Shown here piece after piece: positions 14,768-20,803 of a DNA stretch of 20,803 nucleotides. This DNA comes from JBPCRW01 sp050996405. Its GTDB lineage: Bacteria > Acidobacteriota > Blastocatellia > Pyrinomonadales > Pyrinomonadaceae. The DNA lies in NCBI GenBank assembly GCA_050996405.1, contig JBPCRW010000243.1, forward strand, positions 1-20,803, in the 5' to 3' direction. Numbering within the stretch: the stretch's first letter is position 1; every line of letters starts with the position of its first letter. The translations under genes and the position numbers were made by a program. The notes beneath the pieces are model-generated. The model was not told the origin of the DNA. It saw only the letters and a program-made list of their open reading frames with translations, and did not search any database.

Positions 14768-17146
14768 ATGAAAAAATCAAAATTCGTTTCCGCATTCAAA
14801 ATTTTACTGTTGATTGGGATAATTTTTAACGTCGGCGTTTTCGCGCAAAATTCCGGCTCTGCTCGCACGTTTTCGGGCGTTGTCGTGACACAGCAATTTG
14901 AACTCGTGCCGAATGTTTCGATTGAAGCGCAGACTTCGGACGGAAAACTGACAACTGCGGGCGGCGCGGACGGAAGTTTTTCATTGCAAGTTCCGAACGA
15001 GCCTTTGTCGGTGAAATTTTCCGGCAGTAATATCGTGCCGGTGACGCGGATTTTTGCTGCTTCGGAAGCAACTGAAAATCTTCAAATCAAAGTAAATTAC
15101 ACGGTCGCGCCGATTAACGAAAACGTCACGATTGAAGCCAGCACGCTGACACCGGAAATCGAGCAGCGCAACGAAACGGTTTATAAAAATACTTTGTTCG
15201 GGCGCGACGACCAATTGATTCAAACCTTAAACGCCGGAATCAACGCCGGACAGCACGAAGGCGGCGGAAAATCTCTGGAAATCCGCCGTTTCGGATTCAA
15301 TCTAGACCACGGCGGCGTGAATGGCGGGCTGAAAATTCTGGTTGACAATGTTCAGCAGAATCAGGCGACGCAGGGACACGGACAAGGTTATTTGGGCGCG
15401 TTAAAAAGTTTGTCGCCCGAACTGGTCGAAGAAGTTTCAATTATCAACGGACCATTTTCCGCCGCTTACGGAGATTTTTCAGGCTTGGGCGTGGTGCAGA
15501 TTCGTCAAAAGGAATCTCTGCCGCAGGAATTTACGGCGCGAGTTCAATACGGCAGTTTTAATACGGGACGCGGCTTTTTCGCTTACAGTCCGAAAATTAA
15601 AAACGTTTCCGCCTTTATCGCTTACGAGCCGAGTTATTCGGACGGACCGTTTATCAATCCTTTGCGATACCGGCGCGACAATTTCACGGGGAATTTCACT
15701 TATAAAATTGACGAAACGCAAGCCGTCGGCTTTAAATTCAACGCCGGACGCAACGATTTTTTCTCGTCCGGTCAAATCCCGCTTGACGAAGTTGCCGCCG
15801 GAAGACTCGACCGTTTCGGTTTTATAGACCCGGAAAACGGCGGCAAAGTCCAGCTTGGAACGACGAGCGCGTATTATCGCAAGGAATGGAAATCGGGCGG
15901 AATTTTCAAAGCCGACGCTTTTATCGGGCGTTCGCTGTTCGATTTATTTTCAAATTTTACATTCTTTCTGCTCGACCCGACTTACGGCGACGAAATCCAG
16001 CAGCACGATTCAAGACTTCAGGAAGGCGCAAACGCGCAATATCTGAAACCTTATAAATTATTCGGCAGGCAATCGCTTTTGACGTTTGGCGGAAACCTGC
16101 ATTTCAATCAAATCAACGTCGGGCTTTATCCGAGCGTCGCAAGAAATCCGAATCGCAAATTTCTGCCCGGAAATATCGATAATCCAAATGTTCTTTACAC
16201 TTCCGCGCAGGCGAACATCGGCAATTACGCGGGCTACGTTCAAAACGGAATTGATTTATACGATGGTCATCTGCATATCGAAACGGGTTTGCGCTGGGAT
16301 TATTTCGGTTTCGATGTCAACGGTTTCGAGCAGAGCGACGTTAAAACGATTTTACGGGGAAAAGAATCGGCGGCGAAATTTCAGCCGAAACTTGGGCTTG
16401 CCTTGTCGCCGTTCGAGAAAACTCCGATGGTGTTTTATTTCAATTACGGACGCGGAATTTCTTCGCAGGACGCGCGCGGTGTCGTCCGAAATCCTGACGC
16501 GCCGAAAATTTCGACGACCGATTTTTATCAAGCCGGAATGTCTTACAACGCTCGCCGCGTTTCCGGCGTGGCGAGTTTCTTTTTTATTGACCGTTCAAAC
16601 GAACAGGTTTATATTCCAGACGACGGAAGTTTGGAATTTGCGGGTCGCTCGCGTTCCTACGGAATCGAATTGCGGACTTCCGCGAAATTGACAAAATGGC
16701 TGAGTTTTAACGCCGGTCTGACGCAGGTTCTCGACGCTTTTTATCCGGGTCAATTTTCGACGGGCGCATCGCCGCGCCGCATTTTAATCGACAGCGCGCC
16801 GCACACGGTCGCCAACGGAAGTTTTATCGTCAGCGAATTTTATGGTATAAATTCATCATTGAACTGGCGGCATATTTCAAATTACAGACTCGACGGCGAA
16901 GACGATTCTATCAGAGCAAGCGGTCACGATGTCGTTGATTTCAGCGTCGCCAAGCGTCTGAAAAAATGGGTTGATTTGAATTTTTCGATTGATAATCTGC
17001 TGAATAAAAAATATTACGAAACGCAGAGTTATTTCGAGTCGCGCATTTGTCCGACGTGCGATGTCGTTTCGCGGATTCACGCCACGCCCGGTTATTCGCG
17101 CGCTTTCAACGTCGGCTTGACTTTTAGATTAGGCACGAAAAATTAG
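14768..17146 (+). CDS. TonB-dependent outer-membrane receptor, probable nickel/cobalt (chelate) uptake
   Basis: A 792-residue protein. The signal peptide covers residues 1-26 (MKKSKFVSAFKILLLIGIIF...VFAQ). A carboxypeptidase-regulatory-like/CNA-B-type domain spans about 33-112 (TFSGVVVTQQFELVPNVSIEAQ). The plug spans roughly 125-245 with LVEEVSIINGPFSAAYGDFSGLGVVQIR. A 22-strand-type barrel fills the rest, ending AFNVGLTFRLGTKN. The plug is unusually rich in His and Gly (NAGQHEGGG, NLDHGGVNGG, TQGHGQGYLG), and a CPTC pair lies at 761-764 near the last strands; both could bind metal. Only 20 bases separate its stop from nikR, and ECF metal transporter genes follow, so nickel or cobalt is the likely cargo, by analogy with NikR-controlled TonB receptors such as H. 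pylori FrpB4. Substrate is inferred from context. Confidence 0.85.
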   Translation: MKKSKFVSAFKILLLIGIIFNVGVFAQNSGSARTFSGVVVTQQFELVPNVSIEAQTSDGKLTTAGGADGSFSLQVPNEPLSVKFSGSNIVPVTRIFAASEATENLQIKVNYTVAPINENVTIEASTLTPEIEQRNETVYKNTLFGRDDQLIQTLNAGINAGQHEGGGKSLEIRRFGFNLDHGGVNGGLKILVDNVQQNQATQGHGQGYLGALKSLSPELVEEVSIINGPFSAAYGDFSGLGVVQIRQKESLPQEFTARVQYGSFNTGRGFFAYSPKIKNVSAFIAYEPSYSDGPFINPLRYRRDNFTGNFTYKIDETQAVGFKFNAGRNDFFSSGQIPLDEVAAGRLDRFGFIDPENGGKVQLGTTSAYYRKEWKSGGIFKADAFIGRSLFDLFSNFTFFLLDPTYGDEIQQHDSRLQEGANAQYLKPYKLFGRQSLLTFGGNLHFNQINVGLYPSVARNPNRKFLPGNIDNPNVLYTSAQANIGNYAGYVQNGIDLYDGHLHIETGLRWDYFGFDVNGFEQSDVKTILRGKESAAKFQPKLGLALSPFEKTPMVFYFNYGRGISSQDARGVVRNPDAPKISTTDFYQAGMSYNARRVSGVASFFFIDRSNEQVYIPDDGSLEFAGRSRSYGIELRTSAKLTKWLSFNAGLTQVLDAFYPGQFSTGASPRRILIDSAPHTVANGSFIVSEFYGINSSLNWRHISNYRLDGEDDSIRASGHDVVDFSVAKRLKKWVDLNFSIDNLLNKKYYETQSYFESRICPTCDVVSRIHATPGYSRAFNVGLTFRLGTKN

Positions 17147-17166
17147 AAATTAAAATTGGAAATTAA

Positions 17167-17643
17167 ATGAGCGATTTATCAAGATTCGGCGTCAGCGTCG
17201 AAGAAGAATTATTACAAAGTTTTGACCAGTTAATCAGCGGTCAAGGTTACGCCAATCGTTCGGAAGCTCTGCGCGATTTGATGCGCGACGCGCTCGTTAA
17301 ATCAAGGCTTGAAAGTTTGCCCGACACCGGCGAAGCACTCGGCAGTTTAACGCTCGTTTATGACCATCACGCCAGCGATTTGAACGACAAAATGAAAGAA
17401 ATTCAGCACGACCATCATAATTTAGTGGTGTCAGTGCTGCACGTCCACGTCAGCCACGATGATTGTATGGAAGTCATCGTTTTGCGTGGCGCGGTGCGCG
17501 AAATCCGCAGTTTGTCCGACGCGCTGCTCAGTTTGAAGGGAGTCAAACACGGCAGACTTTTTGTAACTTTTAATACGCAGCAAATGATTAGTCGAAAGTC
17601 AGCTTCAAACGGACATACTCACAATCATAAACATCGACATTAA
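17167..17643 (+). CDS. nikR: Nickel-responsive regulator NikR with His-rich C-terminal tail
   Basis: A 158-residue protein with an N-terminal ribbon-helix-helix (LSRFGVSVEEELLQSFDQLISG...NRSEALRDLMRD, residues 4-41) and a C-terminal ACT-like metal-binding domain. The nickel ligands of E. coli NikR (H76, H87, H89, C95) correspond to H81, H92, H94 and C100 in QHDHHNLVVSVLHVHVSHDDC. After the usual end of the domain (KHGRLFVTFNTQQM) a tail of about 15 residues ends NGHTHNHKHRH, which could hold extra nickel. Twenty bases separate it from the receptor gene, so they likely form an operon, with GGAAA as the ribosome site. NikR tetramers with Ni(II) bind palindromic operators and usually repress nickel uptake genes; here the receptor and ECF genes are the obvious targets. 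Confidence 0.95.
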   Translation: MSDLSRFGVSVEEELLQSFDQLISGQGYANRSEALRDLMRDALVKSRLESLPDTGEALGSLTLVYDHHASDLNDKMKEIQHDHHNLVVSVLHVHVSHDDCMEVIVLRGAVREIRSLSDALLSLKGVKHGRLFVTFNTQQMISRKSASNGHTHNHKHRH

Positions 17644-17928
17644 ATGCGATTTGACTTGAAATATTTATATAAAATGTCAGGCGGATTATTGTATTTAACT
17701 TTACGCGGTTTTTACTTTGGTGCTACGAAATAGTAATTTGTAATATTAAAAAGTAAAGATTTTGGCTTTGTTAATGTGCGGCGAAGCCGGTTGGAAAAGT
17801 TTTTAGAAAGCCCTGTCATCCGGCATTAGAAATAATTCGGATGATTAGAAATGAATCCGAATGAAAAGTTTCGTAGAATAAAATCTTGAAGTTGATAAAT
17901 AATTTTATTTCAAAGGGGTTTTAGAAAA
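17644..17928. other. Gene-free region between nikR and the downstream gene
   Basis: These 285 AT-rich bases contain no convincing ORF. They hold the palindrome at 17835-17862, a related direct repeat (ATTAGAAATAATTCGGATG followed by ATTAGAAATGAATCCGAATG, 17825-17863) and a strong ribosome site AAAGGGG at 17912-17918. They probably provide a second promoter for the transporter genes. Confidence 0.5.
17835..17862. promoter_or_regulatory. Perfect 8-base palindrome, candidate operator (NikR or other)
   Basis: ATTCGGAT (17835-17842) and ATCCGAAT (17855-17862) are exact reverse complements with a 12-base spacer, about 70 bases before the start codon of the next gene. The spacing is compatible with a dimeric or tetrameric regulator. 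NikR is encoded immediately upstream, so self-linked control of the ECF genes is plausible, but the sequence is not the E. coli NikR consensus. Confidence 0.4.
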
Positions 17929-18504
17929 ATGAGCCGTTGGGTCGGACGTTGGGAAAATTATTGAGAACTCGCCTTGACGGGCGGTCCTCCCGTGCGGGGG
18001 ACGAAACTTCTCGCGTGGCGCGTTCCGAAAATCTGGAACGATTTGGAAACGGGCAAATTAAACGCGCCCGAAAATTCAAAAGTTCTGGCGCGTCAGAAAC
18101 GCTTGGGCGAGCAGACAAAGGCGACGCTCAAAGAAATTTATGCCGATGTGCGCGAAGGTTTGATGGAAACCGTCGGCGTGGATTGCGCGCTCGTCGTCGG
18201 CGAAAAATGTTCGGTTAAACTGGATTTGCCGGAAACGGCGGACACGGAAAAAATCGCCCGCGCGATTGATTTGGAAAATATCGAAGCGTGGCGCGACACC
18301 GAAGGGAAAGTTCACGTTGCGATAAACCCCTGGTATTCGACCAAAGACGTTGACCAGACGGTTTTATGCGCCGTCAAAGTAATTCACGTTTTGCTCGGCA
18401 TTCACGCGAGCGACACGGAAAAACCGAAATCGTTTAAGCAAAAACTGCTCGCTTCGATTGCGGAAGTGATGCAGATTCAGCAGCAGAATGAAGATAAAAA
18501 ATAG
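17929..18504 (+). CDS. Unrecognised soluble protein with in-frame UGA at codon 12; candidate selenoprotein or nonsense mutant
   Basis: ATG at 17929 follows AAAGGGG. It reads MSRWVGRWENY, then UGA (17962-17964), then in the same frame ELALTGGPPVRGTKLLAWRVPKIWNDLE and on to a TAA at 18502. Read through, the product is 191 residues. The downstream frame alone could start at TTG 17974, but that codon lacks any ribosome site. The body is soluble, with a helical basic stretch (VLARQKRLGEQTKATLKEIYADVREGL), a possible alpha/beta part (CALVVGEKCSVKLDLPE) and Cys at about 86, 94 and 147. I do not recognise the family. It lies between nikR and cbiM, suggesting a role in Ni/Co handling. UGA ends other genes here (7962, 12363), so general Trp reassignment is unlikely. 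No CxxU redox motif surrounds the UGA. Confidence 0.6.
17974..18000 (+). promoter_or_regulatory. Hairpin just downstream of the in-frame UGA, resembling a bacterial SECIS element
   Basis: ACGGG (17977-17981) pairs with CCCGT (17989-17993) around the loop CGGUCCU. The loop GGUC begins exactly 18 nucleotides after the UGA. In E. coli fdhF, as I remember it, the GGUC of the SECIS loop (AGGUCU) also begins 18 nucleotides after UGA. Outer pairing (GCC with GGGG) may extend the stem. The bulged U of the E. coli element has no clear counterpart, and part of the hairpin may simply reflect GC-rich codons. Confidence 0.4.
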
Positions 18505-18520
18505 AGTTGAAATTCGCCGT

Positions 18521-18576
18521 GCAGAAGTCCGCACGAAGTAAGGGCGCAAACACACTTACTTCGTGCGTGTTTCGGC
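18521..18576 (+). repeat. Palindromic intergenic repeat, single hairpin copy
   Basis: The left arm (18521-18547, GCAGAAGTCCGCACGAAGTA...) and right arm (18550-18576, ACACACTTACTTCGTGCGTG...) are close reverse complements with almost no loop. The copy starts 16 bases after the preceding stop and ends 11 bases before the CbiM start codon. Because it is open in the CbiM frame, automatic callers may extend CbiM upstream into it. Confidence 0.88.
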
Positions 18577-18587
18577 TTTTCAAAAAT

Positions 18588-19643
18588 ATGCACATTCCCG
18601 ACGGTTATTTAAGTCCTGTCACCTGCGCGGTTCTCTACGCGGCGGCGATTCCATTTTGGGCGATTGCGCTACGGCGCGTAAAGCGACTTTTGAATACGCG
18701 ATTCGTGCCGCTACTGTCGGTTTTTGCGGCGTTTTCGTTTGTCATAATGATGTTCAATATTCCGCTGCCGGGCGGCACGACCGGACACGCCGTCGGAGTC
18801 GGGATTGCGACAATTGTTCTCGGACCGTGGGGTTCGATGCTGGCGATTTCGGTCGCGCTCCTTATTCAGGCTCTGTTTTTCGGCGACGGCGGAATTACGG
18901 CGTTCGGCGCGAATTCTTTTAATATGGCGATTGTCGGGTCCTGCGTCGCGGCGGCGGTTTATCGAATTGTTGCGAATCGCGCGGAAATTACTTCAACTCG
19001 TCGGGTTGTTGCCGCCGCGCTCGCCGGTTACGCGGCAATCAACGTCTCCGCATTTTGCGCGAGTATCGAATTTGGTTTGCAGCCGCTTTTGTTTCATGAC
19101 GCGAGCGGCGCGCCGCTTTACGCGCCTTATCCGTTAAGCATTGCGATTCCGGCAATGATGATTGGACATTTAACATTTGCCGGACTTGCCGAATTGATTA
19201 CGGCGGGCGGCGTGGTCGCATACTTGCAGCGTTCCAATCCGTCGCTTTTGAAATTTACCGCGCCGGACGCGCCGGGCGAAAATGTTATTGAAAAAAGCGG
19301 CTGGCGTTCCACGCGCCCTTTGTGGATTGGACTTGCGGCATTAATGATTTTAACGCCGCTCGGACTCGTCGCCGCCGGAACTGCGTGGGGCGAATGGTCG
19401 GCGCGGGATTTTGCCAATCCCGAAATGCGCGGACAAATCGCCGCCGCTTCACACAATCAAACGCCGCCCGCCGCGCCGCCCGAAGGACTCGCCAGACTTT
19501 CCGGCATCTGGACTGCGCCAATGGCGGATTACGCGCCGCCGTTTATGAGCAATCCGGCATTCGGCTATATTTTGTCGGCGATGTTCGGGATAGGAATTAT
19601 CATTTTGATTTTTCTGCTGGTTGGCTGGATTACGCGGAAATAA
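18588..19643 (+). CDS. cbiM: Nickel/cobalt ECF transporter substrate-binding subunit CbiM/NikM with C-terminal NikN/PDGLE-like extension
   Basis: A 351-residue membrane protein beginning MHIPDGYLSP, the diagnostic CbiM/NikM N-terminus. In NikM the metal is bound by the N-terminal amine, His2 and His67; here H2 and H67 (in GGTTGHAVG) are both present, which fixes the start at 18588. A reading frame open from 18507 would add 27 residues from the repeat and destroy the site. About seven helices form the S-component (to about 220), including GDGGITAFGANSFNMAIVG. The C-terminal 120 residues contain a helix (PLWIGLAALMILTPLGLVAAG), a periplasmic loop with PPEGLARLSGIW and a last helix. That is the layout of a fused NikN or PDGLE domain. 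With nikR nearby nickel is favoured over cobalt. Confidence 0.93.
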   Translation: MHIPDGYLSPVTCAVLYAAAIPFWAIALRRVKRLLNTRFVPLLSVFAAFSFVIMMFNIPLPGGTTGHAVGVGIATIVLGPWGSMLAISVALLIQALFFGDGGITAFGANSFNMAIVGSCVAAAVYRIVANRAEITSTRRVVAAALAGYAAINVSAFCASIEFGLQPLLFHDASGAPLYAPYPLSIAIPAMMIGHLTFAGLAELITAGGVVAYLQRSNPSLLKFTAPDAPGENVIEKSGWRSTRPLWIGLAALMILTPLGLVAAGTAWGEWSARDFANPEMRGQIAAASHNQTPPAAPPEGLARLSGIWTAPMADYAPPFMSNPAFGYILSAMFGIGIIILIFLLVGWITRK

Positions 19644-19692
19644 TCAAACGCCGACATAAAATCTCACGCATCGAAATAGATAAATAACTTTA

Positions 19693-20589
19693 GTGAATGC
19701 TGTTTCAACAAATCAAAAACTAAAATCCGCACCGCGCAAAAAACGTCGCGGAAATTTTGTCGGGCGGACGCTCTCGACACTGGTTCGCAAAACGGAACGC
19801 GCGCTTTTTGCCGAAGAATTGGCGCGGCAAAGTGGATTTTTGCAGAAACTCGACCCGCGCGTGAAAATTATCGGGCTGCTCGCGTTGATTCTCGACGTTA
19901 CTTTAGCGCGCAACTTTTTTACGATTTCTTTTATTTTCGCTGCCGCTATTTTGCTGGCGGTTTTATCAAGGATTCCAATTAAAACTCTGGCGGCGCGGGC
20001 GTGGCTCGGTGCTTTGGCTTTTACGGGAACGATTGCTTTGCCGGTAATTTTTATTACGCCGGGCGATGTCGCGTGGCGGCTGCCGTTATTAAACTGGGCG
20101 ATTACCGAGCAGGGAATCAACAGCGCGTTTTATTTAATAATGCGCGTCGAAACAACCGTTACGCTTTCGCTGCTGCTGGTGCTTTGCACGCTTTGGACGC
20201 ACGTTTTAAAGGCTCTGCGCGTCCTGCGCGTTCCCGTCGTTTTTGTCGTTATTTTGGGAATGACGTATCGTTATATTTTCTTGATGCGGGAGAAGGCGCG
20301 GAATATGTGTGAGGCGCGTCAATCGAGATTAGTCGGCGCGCTCGAGGAAAAGGAAAGCCGCCGTATCGCCGCCGCCAGCATCGGCGTTTTGTTGACTAAA
20401 AGCATTCATTTAAATAACGAAGTTTTTATGGCGATGCAGTCGCGCGGTTTTCGCGGCGAAGTTTATACGCTTGATGATTTTCAAATGCAGCGGCGCGATT
20501 GGTTTGCGTTGTTGGGGTTTTTATTGCTGGCGTTGCTGGCGTTTTGGTTTGGGCGGCAGGATTCGCTAAAATCGCTGCTGATTTTTTAA
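19693..20589 (+). CDS. cbiQ: ECF transporter transmembrane subunit CbiQ/NikQ
   Basis: A 298-residue protein. A basic N-terminal tail of about 45 residues (PRKKRRGNFVGRTLS) precedes GFLQKLDPRVKIIGLLALI, the standard CbiQ opening. Four to six helices follow. The cytoplasmic coupling segments are present: EARQSRLVG near 213 and MAMQSRGFRGE near 249, the Ala-Arg-x and Ser-Arg-Gly motifs that engage the ATPase. The start is GTG; the extra N-terminus could reflect a start that is really further in, but no better codon with a ribosome site is seen. It lies 49 bases after cbiM and forms the scaffold between the metal-binding subunit and CbiO. Confidence 0.92.
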   Translation: MNAVSTNQKLKSAPRKKRRGNFVGRTLSTLVRKTERALFAEELARQSGFLQKLDPRVKIIGLLALILDVTLARNFFTISFIFAAAILLAVLSRIPIKTLAARAWLGALAFTGTIALPVIFITPGDVAWRLPLLNWAITEQGINSAFYLIMRVETTVTLSLLLVLCTLWTHVLKALRVLRVPVVFVVILGMTYRYIFLMREKARNMCEARQSRLVGALEEKESRRIAAASIGVLLTKSIHLNNEVFMAMQSRGFRGEVYTLDDFQMQRRDWFALLGFLLLALLAFWFGRQDSLKSLLIF

Positions 20590-20601
20590 GTGGAACTTTT
20601 T

Positions 20602-20710
20602 GCAGAAGCCCGCACGAAGTAAGGGCACAGGCAATGAAAAAACACACTTACTTCGTGCGTGTTTCCGCATTTTTTAGAAAAAACACACTTACTTCGTGCG
20701 TGTTTCCGCG
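20602..20710 (+). repeat. Palindromic repeat array: one left arm and two right-arm units
   Basis: The left arm is at 20602-20626 (GCAGAAGCCCGCACGAAGTA...). Right-arm units at 20642-20670 and 20682-20710 are nearly identical, sharing CACACTTACTTCGTGCGTG and GTTTCCGC, and are joined by TTTTTTAGAAAAA. The array fills the space between cbiQ and cbiO and ends 12 bases before the cbiO start codon. Confidence 0.88.
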
Positions 20711-20722
20711 TTTTTTAGAATT

Positions 20723-20803
20723 GTGTCAAATAATATTTTTGAAGTCCGCAATGTAACTTTTCGTTACGACGAAGTGACGGCACTTAATGATTTGTCGCTG
20801 AAC
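20723..20803 (+). CDS. cbiO: Start of ECF transporter ATPase CbiO/NikO, continuing beyond the window
   Basis: GTG at 20723 opens 27 codons to the window edge: MSNNIFEVRNVTFRYDEVTA followed by LNDLSLN. The VRNVTFRYDEVTALNDLS pattern is the standard first strand of CbiO/EcfA ATPases, including the aromatic A-loop residue (Tyr in FRYD) that stacks on adenine. The Walker motifs lie outside the window. It completes the MNQO set. Confidence 0.85.
   Translation, partial: MSNNIFEVRNVTFRYDEVTALNDLSLN

Noticed and set aside
17962..17964. UGA read as Trp by general code change
   Set aside because: UGA terminates other convincing genes here (7962, 12363), so genome-wide reassignment is unlikely.
17937..18218. 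Alternative frame starting TTG at 17937 as a separate small gene
   Set aside because: It is Arg-rich, unlike its neighbours, and runs out of frame across the better-supported gene with the AAAGGGG ribosome site.

Overview
The window looks like a chromosomal segment of a Gram-negative, outer-membrane bacterium. It carries a TonB-dependent receptor, fragments of an Oar-type receptor, and lipid-linked polysaccharide export genes. Oar-like barrels, TTG/GTG starts with weak Shine-Dalgarno sites, and dense intergenic palindromic repeats suggest an Acidobacteriota (Blastocatellia-like) genome. That placement is an inference from style; no rRNA or other marker gene is present.

Left part (1-11319). 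A truncated plus-strand membrane protein ends at 791 and faces a long minus-strand block. In transcription order the block encodes an ABC-2 permease (Wzm-like), its ATPase (Wzt-like), a ferric-reductase-like heme membrane protein, a small class I methyltransferase, a Wzx-like flippase, a GT4 glycosyltransferase, a UbiE-like methyltransferase and a two-domain GT2 glycosyltransferase. A secreted zinc metallopeptidase-like protein follows. This is a surface polysaccharide locus. Two kinds of lipid-linked sugar exporter lie side by side. The GT4-flippase pair is flanked by mirror-image repeat arrays.

Middle (11320-14767). After a 470-bp gene-free region comes a small secreted Cys/Met-rich protein, then a mosaic barrel relic. 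The relic is an internal Oar-type segment with one frameshift, joined in frame to the 3' end of a different outer-membrane barrel that I associate from memory with heavy-metal gene clusters. The relic has no signal peptide or plug domain.

Right part (14768-20803, continuing past the edge). This is a nickel/cobalt uptake locus: a TonB-dependent receptor, NikR with a His-rich tail, an unrecognised soluble protein, CbiM/NikM with a C-terminal extension, CbiQ, and the start of CbiO. The set would carry metal across both membranes under metal-responsive control. The unrecognised gene has an in-frame UGA at codon 12. Eighteen nucleotides after the UGA, a GC-rich hairpin displays GGUC in its loop, the same offset and loop core as the E. 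coli fdhF selenocysteine insertion element as I remember it. Selenocysteine is therefore a real but unproven possibility; an ordinary nonsense mutation is the main alternative.

Throughout the window, gene boundaries carry copies of one palindromic repeat family: hairpins with a CAGAAGCCCGC-like edge and an outward GAAGTAAG core, some with extra half-units. They often abut or contribute stop codons and can cause upstream mis-calling of starts, as at CbiM.
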